Part shown: in pieces, positions 27,195 through 40,494 of the stretch
Layout: each line of letters opens with the position of its first letter
How positions within the stretch are numbered: position 1 is the first letter of the stretch
DNA from: Gadus chalcogrammus
Taxonomy: Eukaryota > Chordata > Actinopteri > Gadiformes > Gadidae
Length of the DNA stretch: 64,000 bases
Assembly: GCF_026213295.1 (NCBI RefSeq)
Contig: NC_079432.1
Span: 10,466,376 to 10,530,375, forward strand
Direction of reading: 5' to 3'
Made by a program: the position numbers and the translations under genes
Notes under the pieces: generated by a model
The model's database searches: none
What the model was told of the DNA's origin: nothing
What the model saw: only the letters and a program-made list of their open reading frames with translations

Positions 27195-27281
27195 TTTGTC
27201 TGTGTTTGTGTGTGAGGGTGTGTATGTGTGTGTGAGTGAGTGTGTGTATGTTTGTGTGTGTGTGTGTTTGTGTGTGTGGGT

Positions 27282-27340
<59 letters not shown>

Positions 27341-27352
27341 TTTGTGAGTGTG

Positions 27353-27450
<98 letters not shown>

Positions 27451-27451
27451 G
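27112..27451 (+). repeat. Long compound (GT)n array, about 340 bp
   Basis: Three pure GT blocks joined by degenerate GT segments (about 27190-27290 and 27335-27355). Confidence 0.96.
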
Positions 27452-28558
27452 TGTGTAAGTCAAATCAGGGCAGTGAGTTGAGTTCCAGAGTTGAATTCTC
27501 CCTGAAGTGACTGGAAAGATGAGAAAGCGTGCAATCATTGGCCTTCTTTTTTTTTCATCAACACTTGATTTTCTGAAAAGTAGTAAGTCATATTCCCAGT
27601 GACGTCAGCCGCCAGTACACTCTCCTTTGAATTTACAAGAGCTCTGAGTGCCACAGCACAGCAGAACACCATCTAGCTTTCTCACAAGAATCCTTTATTA
27701 AAGATACGGTTTATTTTTCCATTGGTTTCATTCCCTCGCTTATACTTTATCGCTTTGCCTCACGCGCCCCCGAAAGTTTATCGCACAGCCTAAAGCGCAG
27801 AGATTACCGGATGGTTGCGTGTGTGTGCAATTTTCTTTTCGAGTCCACGTGTTTCCCTACCATGTCATACTCCCAGTACAGCTTACAAAATAAAGGTGGA
27901 TATTTCATCATCTGAAAGGCAATCACAGCGTGGATCCATCCAGCTCAGTAGCCTCTTACCCTCAGACTCAACCCTCGCTTCGCCCAAGCAGTCAGGGGCT
28001 ACGGGTGAGATTGGAGAAACCGGAGAAAGAAAACAAACAGTCCAACCAGCTTTGATTAGCATCTGTCGCGTTTGTTGATGTACATCATCGTGGGGTGTGG
28101 TTGGGGGTGGGGGGGGGGGGGGGATTGGTGGGAGTACCATGTGGGGCTTGTTGATAGAAGGGACTAGCTTTCGGGTTCACATGGCCGGGGGCAATGTTTA
28201 CCTTTTGCTGCCCGTCCTCTGCGCTGTGAACGTCTGCCTTTTGCATGGAAACTTGCGTGCTTGCCTTGCCTGAGACTCGCCGCCAAGCAAAAACACAACT
28301 TGTTGTATTTAGTAGACATAATAATCTGGCAAGGTCCGAGGCTGGAGAGGAACCAAATCAAATACTACTCAGCGGTATGCCTTCTCTCCTCTATCTCCGC
28401 ATTTATATTGAGCCGGATTCCAGGATATAAACATTGACATTGTATAGCATAAACCCCTATGGCCTGACAAACAAAATCACAGTTTCCCACTTGTGCATAT
28501 GTATATTGCTCCCAAGAAAAGAGGACGAATCAGTTTCCCCCAAAAGATTCTCCAGTCT

Positions 28559-28710
<152 letters not shown>

Positions 28711-30103
28711 GCATGTGTGTGCTGGAACAGTGGAGGAGGAGCCTGTATGGAGCCCAGGGGGTTCTAGTGAGAGCTGGACAGGTAAAGCTGTTTGATTAAT
28801 GTCCTAATCCTCCCACGCTGGATATTTGAGATTAACTGAGTCGTGTCACAGTCCTTTGGAAACAAGATATGACTATGAATCCAAGCAACAGCACAGCTGT
28901 GCTTGGATGAAACATTGTACGTTTCCACAATCATATTAAGGCACTACACATACATCTATTTGAATCAGTAATAAAAACAACACACTGAATACGAAAGTCT
29001 TGGCAGGGATTACATAACATTGCACCAGTCGGATGTTTACGCGTGCTTTGGAGCCTATGGAATCAGTGCTTTCTGCCAGAGAATAAGACAGCAGTCCCAG
29101 TCAGATCCAGAACAGGACCCAGCCTTTCCTCCCCTATCGTGTCGGGAAGTAAACAAGTGATGCCGATATCCATGGCGACGGACAGGAGGACCGGGGAAGC
29201 AGTGGGCTGTATCGTCCCGGGGCCCGTCTGGAGGAGGGGGCAGACAGCTTGTAAAACCGTCACGGGGAGTGCTGTCTCTGGGATGAAAGCGGGGGGTCCG
29301 GTGGAACGGCCGGGCTCATCCTCATGACCTGAAAAGGAAAGGTATTGTCTGTACCTTTTTCCAGCTAGTCGTCTAGGAGCGAGGTTTCCTAGAAGCCGCC
29401 AGAGGAACGAGAGCGATAGTGGATCAGTGTTACTTCAAATTAAGATCTAACAGGCGTTTTCTGAACGATTCTCCAACTCCGCTCTTGGAATACTGCAGAT
29501 CCGGGTCTTTTTGTGTGATTTCATTGACAGACAAACAAGGCACAACAGCACTCATATGAGCCTGGTGTTTGATTAAATATTACTTTGTGAAGACGTTTTC
29601 CCTCTTGGGGTAAATGCATGTCCACCTTTATAAATGTATGCATCATCTTAAGTGGCTGTATGGCTATGTGGGTTAATGCATGTCCACTGCGCGACGTGTC
29701 GAGAGCTCAGCCACCAGCCCTGGGTTGATCCGCTCAGCGATACAGTGTGACACAGACTAACGGGCCGTGGGTCAAACAGCACGTTTCCAAAACAAGGACA
29801 AAGAGAGAACACTTTGGAATGACACAGATCCATGACGCTTGCGTCTCCTGAAACACCAAACGAGTTATAGAGAGTGTGATCAATTGTAGCAATAAACACC
29901 AGTCTGCCTCGCTAGATCAGCGAACCGCTCAAAACCCAAAAAGGATAAATGGCAGCCGAACAACAGACTCAGATACTGTTCTCTGCCAACATGACAATGG
30001 GGTTCAGCAAGGATTCTGCTGCGTGCTGATTGGCTGTGTGTTGAGATGCCAGCGGGCTTTGTTACATGTGCCTGGCCATAGCATGGAGATTGTGTGACCT
30101 TTG

Positions 30104-30233
<130 letters not shown>

Positions 30234-31990
30234 CACACACTGACAGATTGTGTGAATTATACAACACGGCAACAGTTGGATGGTTATGCATATAGAATGT
30301 GGATATTCATCAGCAACCAAAAAAGAGACAATATTGTTTCAACATCTTTCATCTGCTAATCCCCCAGCCCATGCATCCCAAAGTGCACGCTGTCCTGCAT
30401 GTGTGTGTGTGTGTTTGTCTGTGCGCACGCAGGTGCATGTGCGAAAGAGATAGAGCCTGCAAGTCTGAATTTGTGCATGATAGAGTGTTTGTGTGGATGT
30501 GAAGTGCGAACATACACGTACAAAGACACACACACATCCACACACACCCACACACTAACACACCCACACACACATCTGAGCACAGAGGGGTGCAGAGCCA
30601 GCGCTGGTGTGTGTTTACGCTGCGCTCTGATCCATGGCTTTCATCAGCGGCCCTTTTCCATAACAAACCACCGAGAATTTTCCCCTTCTAATTCACGGGG
30701 GCCTTCGACAGCATCGCACCGCTTAAGGTTCCAGCTCTCCCAGACGTGCAACACGCACGGCCCAGTGCTCACGCTAGCCATCACCCAGGGGCCACCGGCA
30801 TTCGTTCCCAGGCGTTATTCGCCCCCGACTAGGTCCAAACGTATGCGCGTTGCCTGGGGGCCCACCGCGTCCTCGTTTGTGTCGCCTCTCGCGTCTAGCC
30901 GTGCTCCATCTCTCCCAGAAGCCGACCAATATGAAGTGGACTGTCTCACACACACACACACACACACACACATACATACTACCCCTACGACGATGACCAC
31001 TTCCTCCATAACCACCGTCCCTGAGGCAGACGGGAGCTGGAGCTCTCGAAGGCTCGACTCAATGTATATTCTTACAGAGAAGAGCCCGTTCCAAGGCACC
31101 ACCCCAGGCTTGATAACGTCAACCTCCCCACCCCCCATTCCCCCATACACCATACACAAGAAAAGGCAAGGAAGGAAATGATGAAAATGAGAACAAGTTC
31201 GCTGTTGGGCCCTATATTCTCTCTCTGCAGGCTGTTAAGTCATTCTGACACCAGAGCTAGCAGAAGTGATGCATCTGCTTGCCTCTCACACCCCGAATGT
31301 GTGAGGGTGGGATAAAAAAAACTATAAAAAAACACTGGCTGAGCATTAATAGTTGTTCATGGCGCTACACACACAACAGCAAACTGCAGCGGCTAATTGG
31401 TGATGATGAGACTGGTACACGAGATTTTAGGTTATTCTTGTTTGGCTTCTGTGAGAATTACAGTGGGTAAAAAAAGCATTTGAGAGTCATCCCCTTCTGT
31501 TATTCGTGTAGAGATCTCTTTGAATGAATCAGTTGTTCTCAGCAGACACCAAATTGGGAAGAAAAAGTCCCAGGAGTGGCGTATGTGTCAGCCTATTTTA
31601 AAGTATGACAATATCATTTGGAGAAACGAGCACACAACTAAACCAAAGGTTCTCAGTACAGGCTTCTACCGTTAGCATCCGGCCCGTACGCCAACCAAAA
31701 ATGTGTTATCTTCTCTAAAGCGCTAAACCTTTTATTCAAAGGGTTGTGCCACGGATGGGATTATTCAAAGAATATGTGGAATATATACAAAAATGACAAC
31801 TCCCTGGTGTGGCTGGGTTTGCTAGGAAGGGCTGAGAGGGAAGTTAATGAAACGAAGGCTGCATCCATCCAGTCTATGTCCTGTCTGTCTCTGTCTGCCA
31901 TATGGCCGGCCTCAGGCACTGGACGCACTCCCTCATCAAGGTGAGAAGGAGACGTGAGGCGCAGTCTCCTTCATTTCTTTGGCCACACTC

Positions 31991-32165
31991 TCACAGACAC
32001 GGACACTTTCTCTCACACACACACACATGCACATAGACACATGCGCATACATACACAAACATAGACACTTACATGCAGGCATGTACACAGACACAAATGC
32101 ACGAACCCTCATACGCATGCAGACATGCACGCACACGCACACACACACACCCACACAAACACACG
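31991..32165 (+). repeat. Imperfect (CA)n array
   Basis: Degenerate CA repeat with ACATGCA and CATAGACA units. Confidence 0.85.
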
Positions 32166-32726
32166 AGTATCAAATGAAAAATGCATTAGAATCTGTGCTG
32201 TCAACTGTATATTTATGTTTATAGATTTCCTTTTTGCTAAGAGCATGGTTCTTAAGGATAAGACACCACAGAGACTTTCCACGTGCACTGTTAAATCTGT
32301 CACTTCCTGCAAATCCCCGAGAGAATCACTTTTATTCAAAATATCACTGTCTCACCCATCTTCCCCACTTACCGACTTGAAATGAGCCCTAAAAAAACTC
32401 AACAATCCGGGTTGTTTGAGCCGCGAGGAAATGGGTTCCAATCCTCTTGATAGAGGTGACAGCTGCACTGAGAGAGACAGCGGTCTAACCGTCACTGAAA
32501 TCTGATCGGTTGTTGTTTGCACTCTCAATAAAAGTGGATATTGTGTCATGTGTGATAAGCTTTGATAAGAAAGCTTGTTCAAATGTATCATTTGTTCGAT
32601 TTTAGATCTGTTTTACTGTTTTTCCTTTCAGTTTATGTTTTCTTCCTATCACAGAGGCAACGGTGAAAGCACATCCCATAGAGCAGCTATTGACCACAGC
32701 ATTGTGTATTTGAGATTAAAACTATC

Positions 32727-32803
32727 CCCCCCACCACCACCACCACCACACCCACCCGCACCACATCCTCCACCACCTCCTCCACCACCACCATTGTTTC
32801 CAC
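32727..32803 (+). repeat. (CCA)n tract
   Basis: CCACCACCACC-type triplets with CCT variants over about 75 bp. Confidence 0.88.
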
Positions 32804-33482
32804 CCGCACGCCTCTCTCACTACGAGGTCTCCGTGTGTTTGTTCAGAGATAAATAAGCTCGCACCAACTGTAACACAATACAGTTAGTAGTACACTTAAC
32901 CGCAAAAAAAACAAAGAGAGGTGGACTGGAGGAGGAGAGCTGAGGCCAGATGGATCCAGTCTGAGGTTCAGATGACACCTAAGTGAGATCCATTACCTGC
33001 TTTAATTGCACCGGGGGGCCGCAGGTTGCTGTGCCAGGTGCCTGATAATGAGGCCCCTGGCACCACGTGACCTCCCCCCTCCCCCCCCCCCCCCCGACAT
33101 GTGATAGGTTGCCAACCCTGGCGTCCGGCCAATCAGAGCGTGGGGTGCAGCCCAAAAACCTTTGGAGGCCAACGCATACACAATACATACTGTAGGTACA
33201 CGTGTAAGTACACACGCGTACATACGGACACACACGCATACTGTACACACAGAGACAAACATATAGACACACACACACACATACCCTCTCACTCATTTCC
33301 ATTTGAAACTCAACCCTAGTGCATACATCGAGTGTATGCAAATGTGTTTTTCGTCTGTGTGTGCATGTGTGCGTGTGTGCGTGTGTGTTTGTGTGGGCAT
33401 TGTCATTTTTGCGCGCGTGTGCAAGCATGTGTTATTCACGGGTGTATCTGCCAATCCACTGTCTAAGTCCTTCAGTGTGCTC

Positions 33483-33720
33483 CTGTTGGCTGCTGCTGCT
33501 GCTGCTGCTGCTTCTGCTGCATATGTGTCAGTTCAGGAAAACGAGCATCTGTTTCTCGAGCACAGCGTGCAAGCCGGGCCGGCGCGGGGCCGGGCCAGCA
33601 CGGGGGCCGGCGTGCAGCGAGTCCATCAGGGGGGAGTCAGGTGGCGGCCGGCCCGAGCCCGCGGCGCCTGCATGCGATTTGGCAGCGGAGGCGAAGGGAA
33701 CATAATCGCTCTGCATTAAA
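33483..33720. promoter_or_regulatory. Intronic GC-rich island with (CTG)n
   Basis: (CTG)n at 33491-33520 is followed by about 180 bp that is strongly GC-rich and CpG-containing (GCCGGGCCGGCGCGGGGCCG and similar), in otherwise AT-rich intron. It may be a regulatory element or alternative promoter. An open minus-strand frame crosses it but has no family match. Confidence 0.35.
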
Positions 33721-34543
33721 CATAACGAGACGGATAGATAAAGAGGAGAGCGGGAGAGAGAGGGCCATGATATAGGAAAAAGGAGATAAGGCCGCAAAGG
33801 GAGAAGGGGGGGGGGGGGGGTGAGTGGAGGACAGGCGGCAAGATTGACAGCAGCTATTTTTAAAAAGAGAGCTCTGGGCTGAATAAAACATCCACCGGCT
33901 GTGGCTACGTGGGTGAATTCTTGACATCCCAGAATAACATGTCCGCCCATGCATTAGGCGCTCATCCACCCCAGGTCTGCAGTACGTTGTGGTTTCTAAC
34001 TTTATACACAGCATATACACATATCATGGGCTATCATGGTAGCCATTTTAAATTGAGAAGAAGAAAGCACAACATAACCAATCGTGTGCCCCAGGCAACA
34101 AAAACACAACATGCATCGATTCACTTGGATTCCTAGAATGAATGTGGACGTGTGAGTAGGTTTGATGCAATACAATGGGGAATAGCAGTTGTTGTTGTTG
34201 TTGTTTGTTGTTGTCCTCACCGTGGCATTATCTCCTCATGCGTGTCAAACTACACACCACTTGGCTGGAGCGTATCCTCTTTGTACTGGGCTCATCAGGC
34301 ACGCTTCTGTCCACTCCACTGGTCTTGTACAACGGTGTGTGTGTGTGTGTGTGGGGGGGGGGGGGGTCAGTTCATTAGCTATTCGTATGTATGACCAGCA
34401 AGCTACCATTCAAACTAATTGATTATTGATCGTTGAGGACAGGTGTATTGTCCTTGTTGTGATTCCGTCAGTAGGTGTTCCGTGAGGCTTAAACCAATAT
34501 GTAAAGTGTGATGTGTGAATTGAATAGGTTACTAGACATACAG

Positions 34544-34625
34544 ACAGAGAAACTGATAGACAGACAGAGACAGACAGATCTACAGACAGACAGAATGAAA
34601 GAGAGACAGACAGACAGACAAACAG

Positions 34626-34682
<57 letters not shown>
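34544..34682 (+). repeat. (CAGA)n followed by (TA)n
   Basis: Degenerate CAGA tetranucleotides to about 34632, then about 50 bp of pure AT. Confidence 0.92.
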
Positions 34683-34691
<9 letters not shown>

Positions 34692-35439
34692 TTACATATA
34701 GGCTGGATGAAAGCATCTGACTGAATCTGCAATTTGAATAAGTGCTTTTGAATGTCGAATTGACCTTGTGATTAACATCCTGTTAAGTCCCATGTCTAGG
34801 TTCCGCCTTAACTCTACACTTTGGTGAACACGACACAACCTGCAAGAGCAGGATTTCTCCATCACGTTACATGACCTGCTAAAAGAAACCCTGTGCTCCT
34901 ACATTAGAAATGACTACAAAGGAAAACACTTCCTTTCACATTAAATTAAGGATTAAGCCAGTGTCTCTTGTTCAAGGTTAGTGTTTCCTCCAGAATGCAG
35001 AGAACATGTTTCTATTTTATTGGTTGCCGGCTTGGAGATTTGCGATCAAATCTCCAGCCTAATACATTAGAGGAGTGAATGCCCGGTGATGTTACATAAT
35101 CTTCATGACTGGATGCCCTGGCAGCTGCATTCCATGGTTAACAGCAGCCACGTCCACACCACCACATGCACTAGGCTGGCCTGCTGTAACAGCCCCATAC
35201 ACTCAGGGCGTTTGCGGAGCATTCAAGACGTTGATTCGTTTTTTTTTTATGTGCATCTGATTCAACAATAGCCTTGAGGATAGCCACAAAATCCTAATGT
35301 TGTTTCTTACGTAACCTTTGCTTCTGCTCTGTTGACGTTTTCTGTGATCATCTGTCTGCTCATTCGGCACCTATCACGCTCCTAACCCTCCCTAGAAGGA
35401 GAGATCCCTCTTCTGCGTTTCTTCCCTTTGTATTTGGGG

Positions 35440-35560
35440 AGTTCTTCCTTGCCCTTCAGAGAGCTTAGGATTAGGGGCTGTTGTACAATATGGGCCCGTG
35501 AAGCCCTTTGAGACTGTAGCCGCCGTACAAAGGCCTGCTATACAAATACATTGACTTGAC
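35440..35560 (+). mobile_element. LINE/SINE-like 3' tail
   Basis: GAAGCCCTTTGAGACTGTAG, then CTATACAAATACATTGACTT and GACTC. This matches the usual 'tgaagccctttgagac...ctatacaaataaattgacttgac' ends of fish repeats. Confidence 0.6.
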
Positions 35561-36229
35561 TCATGTTTTATTTCAACGCCGACTTCAACCTCTCAGTCTC
35601 CTTGGCGTCCTGCTCTATCCTCCCCTCCTTCCCTTGACTTACACCCTTCTTTAATCGCTCTCTCACCTCCTTCAACTTTGAAACGCTCGCCCAATGAGCG
35701 ATCGGATTTAAGCCATAAATCAGGAGATTTATCTAATTATCCTCCCCGGGAAACTCATAGCCTTTCTGGAATGCCGCACACGTGCAACGCTGACTTCATG
35801 GAAAACGACTTCCTGCCAAGGTTTCCTCGCATATCCCCTAAAAAGGAACCTCGCCGGGGCCCGTGGGTTTAGAAATAGACCCGCTTAGACACGGCTGCTT
35901 TCCTCCTGTTTATTTGTTTACAGTTGTCTTGATTCTCCTCTGCCCTGCACCGCAGTGATACCGGGACCTCAGCCGGCCGGGCCGCGGCTGAAGGCCACGC
36001 ATCAGAGGCCCGTCCCGCCAGTGTGGGCGGAGAGGCGGAAAGCATAGCGTGCGGGGACATAGCCTGCGACACATATACATCAGAGTAGTGTATACAGTGT
36101 GTTCCTGTGAACGTGTGTGCGTGTGTGTGTCCTCTGGTCCGAGACCTGGTGGCGGATTGTTTGTGATAGGGCCGGTGATGTCACCGGCTCTCATCTGTGC
36201 GCTGGATTGGTTAGCGCAGGCTCCCAGGC

Positions 36230-36239
36230 CCTATTTAGG
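36230..36239. promoter_or_regulatory. Consensus CArG box (SRF motif)
   Basis: CCTATTTAGG fits CC(A/T)6GG exactly and lies in a GC-rich patch with an inverted CCAAT (ATTGG) about 24 bp upstream. Occurrence by chance in 64 kb is quite possible. Confidence 0.3.
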
Positions 36240-36541
36240 GAGCGCACGGCCAGGCTAACCGAGTTAACGTCAACCTCGGGAAAAAAAACTTTTGCTTGTT
36301 GGTTTTTTTGTTGGTGCCAATGAGCTGTCTCCTCTGGCATCGGTTTGCCGGTGATAAATGAGTTCCTTATCGTTTGCTCTCGCTCTCCCTCATAGGCTCA
36401 TTTCTCACTCTCTTACTGCGTCTTTATCTTTCCCTCTCTTGCTCTGTCTCATGCTCTCTGGCTCTCTCACGTTGTCTCTCCTTTTCTCTCCTGATTTATC
36501 CTCCTCTCTTAGTCTCATTCTGTCTCGTGCTCTCTCGCTAA

Positions 36542-36544
<3 letters not shown>

Positions 36545-36598
<54 letters not shown>
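36545..36598 (+). repeat. (TC)n microsatellite within a 250-bp CT-rich region
   Basis: Pure TC over about 54 bp. The surrounding 36360-36730 is CT-rich and degenerate, with CTCTCATGCTCTCTC-like blocks. Confidence 0.93.
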
Positions 36599-39500
36599 CC
36601 TGGCTCTGTCTCATGCAATCTCGCTCTTTCACTCTCACGTTGTCTCTCTTTCGTCCTCTTGATTCCTCCTCCCCTCCGTTCTCTCTCATGCCCTCTCGCT
36701 CTCGTTCTCTCTCATGCTCTCTCAGTCCGGTGGTAGTCATGGTTCACTGGCTGACCGTAGCATTCACATGTTTGACCACAGACGTCATCAAGCTAGCAGC
36801 GGGGGCAGAGCGAAGGACATTCCCACTTCTTTGGAACGCCAGCCATGGTTTACCCACATACACAACACGATGAGCATAGAACCCATATCCCGGAAAATAC
36901 GATCACAAGAAACCTTCAAATTCAAAGTCTTTGAAAAAAGGTTTTATCTGGCTGACGGAGGGGCGGAGCATTTTAAGCTTGTGCGGTTCAAGAGCTGGAA
37001 TTTCACAATATAAATATTATCCAATTGGCAGTGGGTAAAATACGTCACAGGATTCAAATCGTTTCTCTCTTTTTTTGGGGGGGAGATGACAATTGAGTTT
37101 TAAAATGACATTATAAAAACATTATCCCTGCCAAAATTGAGTGAGCTCTTACCAAGAACTCATTATTTTCACTGTTTATCGACCAGGCTCTGTGCCACGA
37201 TTCGACTCTGGTTTTGCAATTAAGCTGCAACAATCTCAATGATTAAGCACACCAACACAGATATATTCGTGCCACTGTAAGTGCTGCAAAAAGAAAAACA
37301 CTGACACAAGAGAAAAGTAATTTTCGGAAAAATAATCCATATGTTTTACACTAGTTTGTGGTGAATCAGGTTGCAGTTGACTGACGGTGGATCAATGTGG
37401 GGGACTATTGGTATGCGTCCTGCAGCGCCCGGCATTGCATCAACCTGGGCCTATTGATTGAGGAGGCTCTGATGCGTGAATGATGGCATGTGTGTGTGTG
37501 TGTGTGTGTTGGGTTGGGGGGGGGGCTGCCAGCCTGGCTCATTGGCATGGCCAGTATGCTGTTTCTTTCTGTGGTTCCTGCGGGGCAGCAGGTGCTGACC
37601 ACCCCCTCCTCCCATTGGTGTTGGTTGGGTGGGGGAAGGGGGGGTTGCTTCTTGGGAGTTCTGACGTCCAAGTTTTGCCCTTCGATATCAGTGGGTTAAA
37701 TTATTAGTTTTTTTGTACACTGCAAACTCAAGGCCGGTTCACCCCAAATAACGATCAATAACACAATTGCACTTCCATTGTAACTTGAGATAAAGTGTGC
37801 GACGATGGTGTTACTAATCCAGAACAATATGTACAGATATCTCTTCATCTAGATGTGCTTCTTCCCACCAAATGGCTTTTTTCCTATCAATCAATAACTC
37901 ATGGCAAATGAATGAACCCACACCACAGAGAGTGTATGAAAGTGTTTGTTTTAGTCGTCATCATTGACTGGAACTGGTGTTTCCACTGATGGGTTCCTGT
38001 GTCGATGGGATCCAGGAGTCAGGAGCCAGGACTGAGGGGGCCGTGAGGGTCTGTAGTGCGGGCGGTGTGAGGAGCAGCTGTCTGCGGGGCCTGGCCGCGG
38101 GGCCCGGGGCTGGGGGGGCTAATGGAGAGGAGGCATGGGGAGGCCCCGGGCCCTGTTTGACCGCCTGAGTAAACAGCGGCGGGGTCGTGTGGAGGTTGAG
38201 GTGTCTATGACTCACCCACTGACAGAGGAGCCCCCTGAGCGCCGCGCCTTCGGAACGGGGGGCCGACGACGGAACATCCCCTCAGCGTGGGAATCGCTAC
38301 GGCCGTCCCTATGACCCGCTTTTTTCTTTTTTTGATTCATGGAACAGCAGTCATGATAACTTGAGGTTGTTTTTGTCGCGGCGCACAGCTGTGACATGGA
38401 GAAAGAAAAAGCAGATGGAAAGCGTAGCGCTGAGAGATACGAGAGCCTGATGCTCGCATGTGCAGCAGTTCTCAGAATGGAGTGCTATTTATTAGTTGCG
38501 CTGCCACTGAATATTCCCACTTTTTTGGTCTCTGCTATTCCAGAGATGCGTAAAAGCTCCCCCGACGGTGACGTCCAATTAAAGGCCAAACCGGGGCCAA
38601 CCTGTTAGCTGAAAGCTACGCTAACCTTACATGGTGGAATATGCTAATTTGCTATCAGACCTTTTTGGCACGTCCTTCACGCACTGCTTACACAGATGGG
38701 ACGATATGTTTATAGACCGCCACGGCTTTTATACACTGTTGGCAATGCCCTCTCAACAGAGACGGAGACCTGGCTCATTTAAAACAGTGTTTGTATATGT
38801 GTATGTGACCAGCGCTGGAAACTAACACAGTGTAGTTAGCGGGATTGCTCCTGCCAAATCTGTCCGCAAACATTGCTCATTTCTATTTGTTTTCTGAAGA
38901 GGCATGCGCCCCTTTGGAAACCCCGTAACAAATTAATGCTGTTTATTTATTTAGTGTGTTAATTATTTATTCATCCGGTTGGGTAATGAGAGAGAGCCCT
39001 TGGCCATACGAACTAAAGAGAAGCTTGATAATTAACGTTTAAAATTGGAATGCTACTTTTTTTTAATGAACATGGACAAAACAGAACTGGGCATGGTTAT
39101 GATTGTCTTTCAAATAATTTTAAGTGGTACAATTGTATTGTGGAATCAAAGTATCACCGTGTTCAATTTCACCATCGAAGCTATGCCATTACTTCAGCTG
39201 TCTTTTAGAGGTGCTGCAGGGCTTTTACTTTGAAAGACGTTGTAGCTTCTGTCCAGCTGATTTACATTTCTTTACAACATGTGGTGTTTTATAAGATTTG
39301 TATGCACACGTCATGTTGCATAACATATGCTTGCAATGGGTCATGTTTTATAACATTTATATCCAACACGTCATGTTGTATAACATTTATGCCGCAACCC
39401 CACTATGTCTTTGTGTGGGTCTGGGAATGTCGCTAGCAAATTCAACCATCCCTCTCTCTCTCTCTCTTTCTGTTTTACTCTGTATTTTGAGTAAGACCAT

Positions 39501-40216
39501 GGATTTAAAGGCCGGCAAAACCCGCGACAATGCTAAGACACTCAGGCCCGTTTTTCACAAATGACTGCTAAATTAGCATTTGATAGATTCACCGCCAATT
39601 GCAGAATCCTGCCCCATCATGCCAGGTGATGTGCTCTCTGGAGTTGATAAACGTGTTCTGCCCCCACCGTCTGTTTAGCCCAGAACAAATTGTGCCTGGT
39701 AATCAATGACAATGTAATAGTGTGACTGAGAGCCACAGCCCTAACAGGGACATTATGCTAGCCTTTGATGTACTTTCAAAGCCCTGTTTCTATCTCTGCC
39801 TGATTAATCAGCATAATGAAGACGGTGGGACGCATCAGGAGCTACTTTGGAGACAGACATCACAGGGAGGGGGGAGGGGCAGTCCGATTCGCCCACCTTT
39901 CGTACACACTCATCTTCAGACAGTGACCAGCACCCAGGGGAACAGACACAGCCCCAGCACCAATATTTCATCATCATTTGTATCGTGCGACGAGAATACA
40001 TAGTGGATTTAATTTGGACCACATTGGATTCAGTTGGGGGGAGGGGGGCGGGGCGTTTAATACGACGCAGGGCTGAATAAACTCAAGCTCCTGACAGGTG
40101 AAATTAACATGAGGAGGCGATTAAAACCCTGTGAAATTATTCATGCTGCGCAATTATTGTGTAACAAGTCGTTACGTGGCCTGGGGTCAGCTCTGTGAAA
40201 TAGGCCGCCTGCAGTA

Positions 40217-40218
40217 TG

Positions 40219-40258
<40 letters not shown>

Positions 40259-40290
40259 AGTGTGTGCGTGTGTGCGTGCGTGTGAGTGTG
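40217..40290 (+). repeat. Imperfect (GT)n array
   Basis: GT repeat with T and C interruptions. Confidence 0.92.
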
Positions 40291-40468
40291 TTTTTCCTCC
40301 AATGAAACTATATCAACAGCACTTATCTGCTTTTCATGGAGATAAGGAAAGGTTTTCTCATTTTTTTTAGGATGATATCTGGACCGATCTGTGGCTCCAG
40401 GCATTGGCTGGAATCATATTGTTGTGAATTGTGATTCGATAATGAGAGGTTGTGGTGTTGCTGGGGCT

Positions 40469-40494
40469 GGGGGGGGGGGGGGGGGGGGGGGGGG
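40469..40494 (+). repeat. 26-base poly-G run
   Basis: The longest G homopolymer in the window, in kcnk3 intron 1. Confidence 0.95.

Noticed and set aside
30399..31181. 260-codon plus-strand open frame
   Set aside because: It begins and ends in CA repeats, has no recognisable domain, and other frames there are open too. It looks like chance in a moderately GC-rich intron.
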